This document shows positions 4,646 to 7,150 of a stretch of 7,150 nucleotides of DNA, in pieces. This DNA comes from Paracoccaceae bacterium (GTDB lineage Bacteria; Pseudomonadota; Alphaproteobacteria; Rhodobacterales; Rhodobacteraceae), in contig JALWQC010000168.1 in the NCBI GenBank assembly GCA_027080755.1, forward strand, positions 1 through 7,150, written 5' to 3'. A program made the translations under genes and the position numbers. Every line of letters begins with the position of its first letter. The stretch's first letter is position 1. The notes below the pieces were generated by a model. The model was not told the origin of the DNA, searched no databases, and worked only from the letters and a program-made list of their open reading frames with translations.

Positions 4646-6235
4646 GTGCGCATAGGGGATTTTTCGCGGAAACTGGCAATCTGGACGACGGGGGCGATGC
4701 TGCTGGGCAGTGTGGCTCTGGGCGAACCGGTGACCCTTCGGGCGCTGGACGGTTCGGTCTCCATGACGGGGGAGCTGACCTCGTTCGACGGGCAGACCTA
4801 TGTTTTGCAAAGCCTGCTGGGGGAACTGAAACTGTCCAAGGACGATGTGGAGTGTCTGGGCGACGCCTGCCCCGAAATCCTGAACGTCGATTTTCGTCTG
4901 GCAGGCGAACCGGTGCTGGTCAACCGGCTGGTGCCGCCCCTGTTCGAGGCTTTCGGAAAGGTTGCCGGCCTGACGATGCAGCGCCAGCCCTCGGAGGTTC
5001 CCAACGCCACATCCTATGATTTCCTGATGGCAACAGGGGATGTTTTCGCCAGCGTCGATGTGCCGGCCGTGGATGCGGGCACGGCGTTTCAGGCCCTGCT
5101 GGACGGGGATTCGGAAATCGTCATGACCCGCCGCACCGTGTCCAAACCCGAAGCCGAAAAGATGATTAATGCCGGCCTCGGGGATCCGACAAGCGCGGCA
5201 AACCAGATCGTCGCCGCGCTGGACGGGGTGGCGATCGTCGTGTCGCCGGACAACCCTGTCAATTCCATCAGTCTGGACGAAATCGGGCGCGTGTTTGCCG
5301 GTCGTATCACCAACTGGTCCGTGCTGGGCGGGCCGAACGCGGCGATCCGGCTGTATCGTCTGGATGATACCGTGAACGCGGCGGGGGCCTTTGGCGATGT
5401 GGTGTTCAGCGGCAACGGGCTAGATTTTTCCGATACGGCGCAAACCTTCGACAACGCCCCCGATCTGTTGGCGGCGGTCAAGGGGGATCCGGTGGGTATC
5501 GGCTTTGTCAATATCGCCGCGCTGGGGGCGGCGCATGCCCTGCCGGTGCGCCGGACCTGCGGATATCTGGCCGAGCCAAGCGCCTTTGCCGTCAAAACCG
5601 GGGAATACCCGCTGGCCAGCAACGTCTATTTCTACCACAGCAGCCTGCGCACCAGTCAGGGCAGCCCCGACAGGGCCGAAAAGCTGAACGGGTTTCTGGG
5701 CTTTGTCCAGTCTCCGGCGGCGCAACCGGCTGTGGCCTCGGCCGGATTTATCGACCAGACGATCGGGGTGATGCCGATTGAAATACAGGGGCGGCGGCTG
5801 ATCAATTCCATCCTCGACAGCCAGAAAGACGCCACTTTCAAACGGGTGCAGGCCGCAATTACCGAACTGGCCGAGGCAGAGCGCCTGTCCTCTACCTTCC
5901 GGTTCAAGGCGGGGATCGCGCAGTTGGACGCCCGCGCCGTCGGGGATATCCGGCGTCTGGTCGACTATCTGGTGACCACCGACCTGACCGGCAAAGAGGT
6001 GGTTCTGGCCGGCTTCTCGGATGCGGCCGGCACGGCCTCGCAAAACGAACGTCTGTCGCTGAAACGGGCCAATCAGGTGCTGGACCAGCTGAAAGCGGCG
6101 CTGGGCACGGATGCGGAAAACGTCCCCTTCGTCACCTTCGGCTTCGGTGAAGTCGTCCCGCTGGGCTGCAACGACACCCCCGAAGGCCGCAGCGTCAACC
6201 GCCGGGTAGAGGTCTGGATCCGCGACGCCCGCTAG
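4646..6235 (+). CDS. Exported PstS-like substrate-binding protein fused to an OmpA domain (copy 2)
   Basis: This 529-residue paralog of the preceding gene has the same architecture. The signal peptide has charged MRIGDFSRK, a hydrophobic core and likely cleavage after ALG at residue 26. The N-terminal domain aligns without gaps to copy 1 over residues 29-70 (VTLR, MTGELTSFDGQTYVLQ) and has Cys70/Cys75. The PstS-like domain spans about 85-380, with LDGVAIVVSPDNPV (192-205), GRITNWSVLGGP (219-230), VGIGFVN (283-289) and EYPLASNVYFY (320-330). The OmpA domain is 414-529, with Asp459 and Arg474 as the peptidoglycan-binding pair and a NRRVEVWIRD end. A further cysteine pair candidate, Cys305 and the Cys in GCNDTP, is shared with copy 1. 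The loop that normally holds the ligand arginine reads LDDTVNAAG (239-247), so the phosphate signature is gone and the ligand must differ or be absent. It starts with GTG after AAAGGAA. It probably arose by tandem duplication and has its own promoter. Confidence 0.88.
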   Translation: MRIGDFSRKLAIWTTGAMLLGSVALGEPVTLRALDGSVSMTGELTSFDGQTYVLQSLLGELKLSKDDVECLGDACPEILNVDFRLAGEPVLVNRLVPPLFEAFGKVAGLTMQRQPSEVPNATSYDFLMATGDVFASVDVPAVDAGTAFQALLDGDSEIVMTRRTVSKPEAEKMINAGLGDPTSAANQIVAALDGVAIVVSPDNPVNSISLDEIGRVFAGRITNWSVLGGPNAAIRLYRLDDTVNAAGAFGDVVFSGNGLDFSDTAQTFDNAPDLLAAVKGDPVGIGFVNIAALGAAHALPVRRTCGYLAEPSAFAVKTGEYPLASNVYFYHSSLRTSQGSPDRAEKLNGFLGFVQSPAAQPAVASAGFIDQTIGVMPIEIQGRRLINSILDSQKDATFKRVQAAITELAEAERLSSTFRFKAGIAQLDARAVGDIRRLVDYLVTTDLTGKEVVLAGFSDAAGTASQNERLSLKRANQVLDQLKAALGTDAENVPFVTFGFGEVVPLGCNDTPEGRSVNRRVEVWIRDAR

Positions 6236-6254
6236 GGTCAGAACCCGAACACAA

Positions 6255-6285
6255 AAAGGGCGGCACCTTTGCAGGGCCGCCCTTT
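6255..6285. terminator. Bidirectional intrinsic terminator between copy 2 and glyA
   Basis: AAAGGGCGGC (6255-6264) is perfectly complementary to GCCGCCCTTT (6276-6285) around an 11-base loop. Read on the minus strand, the stem is followed by TTTTTGTG, a good U tract for ending glyA, whose stop lies 17 bases away. Read on the plus strand, the T run has only three bases, so it also serves copy 2 (stop at 6235) but less strongly. It sits between two convergent genes, as expected for a shared terminator. Confidence 0.85.
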
Positions 6286-6301
6286 GGTCGTTACGGGGCT
6301 G

Positions 6302-7150
6302 TTACAGGTTTGGATACAGCGGGAAGCGTTCGCACAGGGCCAGAACCTTGGTTTTGACGGCGGCTTCCACGTCGGCGTTGCCTTCCTCGCCATTGGCGGC
6401 GAGGCCGTCGATGACCTCTACGATCATTTCCCCGATCATGCGGAATTCTTCCTCGCCAAAGCCGCGGGTGGTGCCGGCGGGGGTGCCAAGGCGCACGCCC
6501 GAGGTTACCATCGGTTTTTCCGGATCAAACGGGATGCCGTTTTTGTTGCAGGTGATGTTGGCGCGCCCCAGCGCATGTTCCGTGGCATTGCCTTTCACGC
6601 CTTTGGGACGCAAATCCACCAGCATGACATGGGTGTCGGTGCCGCCGGTCACGATGTCCAGCCCGCCCTTCATCAGCGTTTCGGCCAGCACGACCGCATT
6701 GGCGCGCACGGCTTTCTGGTAGGTCTTGAACTCGGGGCGCAGGGCCTCGCCGAAGGCCACGGCCTTGGCGGCGATGACATGCATCAGCGGGCCGCCCTGA
6801 ATGCCGGGGAAGATGGCCGAGTTGACCTTTTTCGCAATATCCGCGTCATTGGTCAGGATCATGCCGCCGCGCGGGCCGCGCAGGGTTTTATGGGTGGTGG
6901 TGGTGGCCACATGTGCATGCGGGAAGGGGTTGGGGTGTTCGCCCGCCGCCACCAGACCGGCAAAATGGGCCATATCGACCATCAGATAGGCGCCGACGCT
7001 GTCGGCAATCTCGCGGAAACGGGCAAAGTCGATCTGGCGCGGGATGGCAGAGCCGCCGGCGATGATCAGCTTCGGCTGGTGCTCCTTGGCCAGGGCCTCC
7101 ACCTCGTCATAATCCAGCAGGTTGTCCTGTTTGCGCACACCGTATTGCAC
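6302..7150 (-). CDS. glyA: Serine hydroxymethyltransferase, C-terminal part (partial at right edge)
   Basis: GlyA is a cytosolic PLP enzyme that converts serine and tetrahydrofolate to glycine and 5,10-methylenetetrahydrofolate, the main source of one-carbon units. The 282 codons present, ending in TAA at 6302, cover about the last two thirds of a protein that is usually 415-435 residues. The PLP lysine motif [14 protein letters not shown] is intact, with the Schiff-base lysine codon at 6887-6889. Before it is [24 protein letters not shown], given here as landmarks VDMAH and PNPFPH; after it come FPGIQGGP and [15 protein letters not shown]. The first codon at the right edge is GTG (valine) inside YGV-type family sequence, so the real start is outside the window. 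It converges on the OmpA-fusion gene and ends at the shared terminator. No key residue is missing in the visible part. Confidence 0.97.
   Translation of the reverse strand: MQYGVRKQDNLLDYDEVEALAKEHQPKLIIAGGSAIPRQIDFARFREIADSVGAYLMVDMAHFAGLVAAGEHPNPFPHAHVATTTTHKTLRGPRGGMILTNDADIAKKVNSAIFPGIQGGPLMHVIAAKAVAFGEALRPEFKTYQKAVRANAVVLAETLMKGGLDIVTGGTDTHVMLVDLRPKGVKGNATEHALGRANITCNKNGIPFDPEKPMVTSGVRLGTPAGTTRGFGEEEFRMIGEMIVEVIDGLAANGEEGNADVEAAVKTKVLALCERFPLYPNL

Noticed and set aside
2991..6235. Reading the two fusion genes as part of a Pst phosphate transport operon
   Set aside because: No pstC, pstA, pstB or phoU lies in the window, the proteins carry OmpA domains, and the phosphate loop is degraded.

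Overview
The window looks like a chromosomal segment of an alphaproteobacterium, most likely of the Rhodobacterales/Rhodobacteraceae type. It is GC-rich. Its Hsp33, GlyA, TetR and glutathione transferase proteins read like that group. It also carries substrate-binding/OmpA fusion proteins of a kind I associate with Rhodobacterales. The taxonomy is inferred from protein style, not from a marker gene. I see no insertion sequence, phage, CRISPR array, rRNA or tRNA.

Layout, left to right. (1) 1-587, minus strand: the N-terminal 195 codons of hslO (Hsp33 redox chaperone), cut by the left edge before its zinc centre. (2) 588-706: a divergent intergenic region. (3) 707-1510, plus: a PAPS-dependent sulfotransferase of the Sulfotransfer_2 type. 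(4) 1511-1571: a short gap holding a perfect TetR-type palindrome and a hairpin over the next gene's ribosome binding site. (5) 1572-2171 and 2168-2827, plus: a TetR/AcrR repressor and a glutathione S-transferase overlapping by ATGA, an obvious two-gene operon. (6) 2828-2990: a 163-base non-coding region with direct repeats, AT-rich promoter-like sequence and strong inverted repeats. (7) 2991-4553 and 4646-6235, plus: two tandem paralogous exported proteins. Each has a signal peptide, a short N-terminal domain with paired cysteines, a PstS-like periplasmic binding domain and a C-terminal OmpA peptidoglycan-binding domain. The second has its own good sigma70-like promoter. (8) 6255-6285: a bidirectional terminator. 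(9) 6302-7150, minus: the C-terminal two thirds of glyA (serine hydroxymethyltransferase), cut by the right edge.

How the genes relate. hslO and glyA are housekeeping genes flanking a plus-strand block. The tetR-gst pair is probably a self-regulated response unit, perhaps to a lipophilic or electrophilic compound (inference). The two fusion proteins are the most distinctive content. They appear to be solute-binding proteins tethered to peptidoglycan. No ABC permease or ATPase lies beside them in the window, and the phosphate-binding signature is eroded, completely so in the second copy. A sensory, scavenging or envelope-structural role is therefore as plausible as phosphate transport. The sulfotransferase seems to be an independent gene whose acceptor cannot be told from context.
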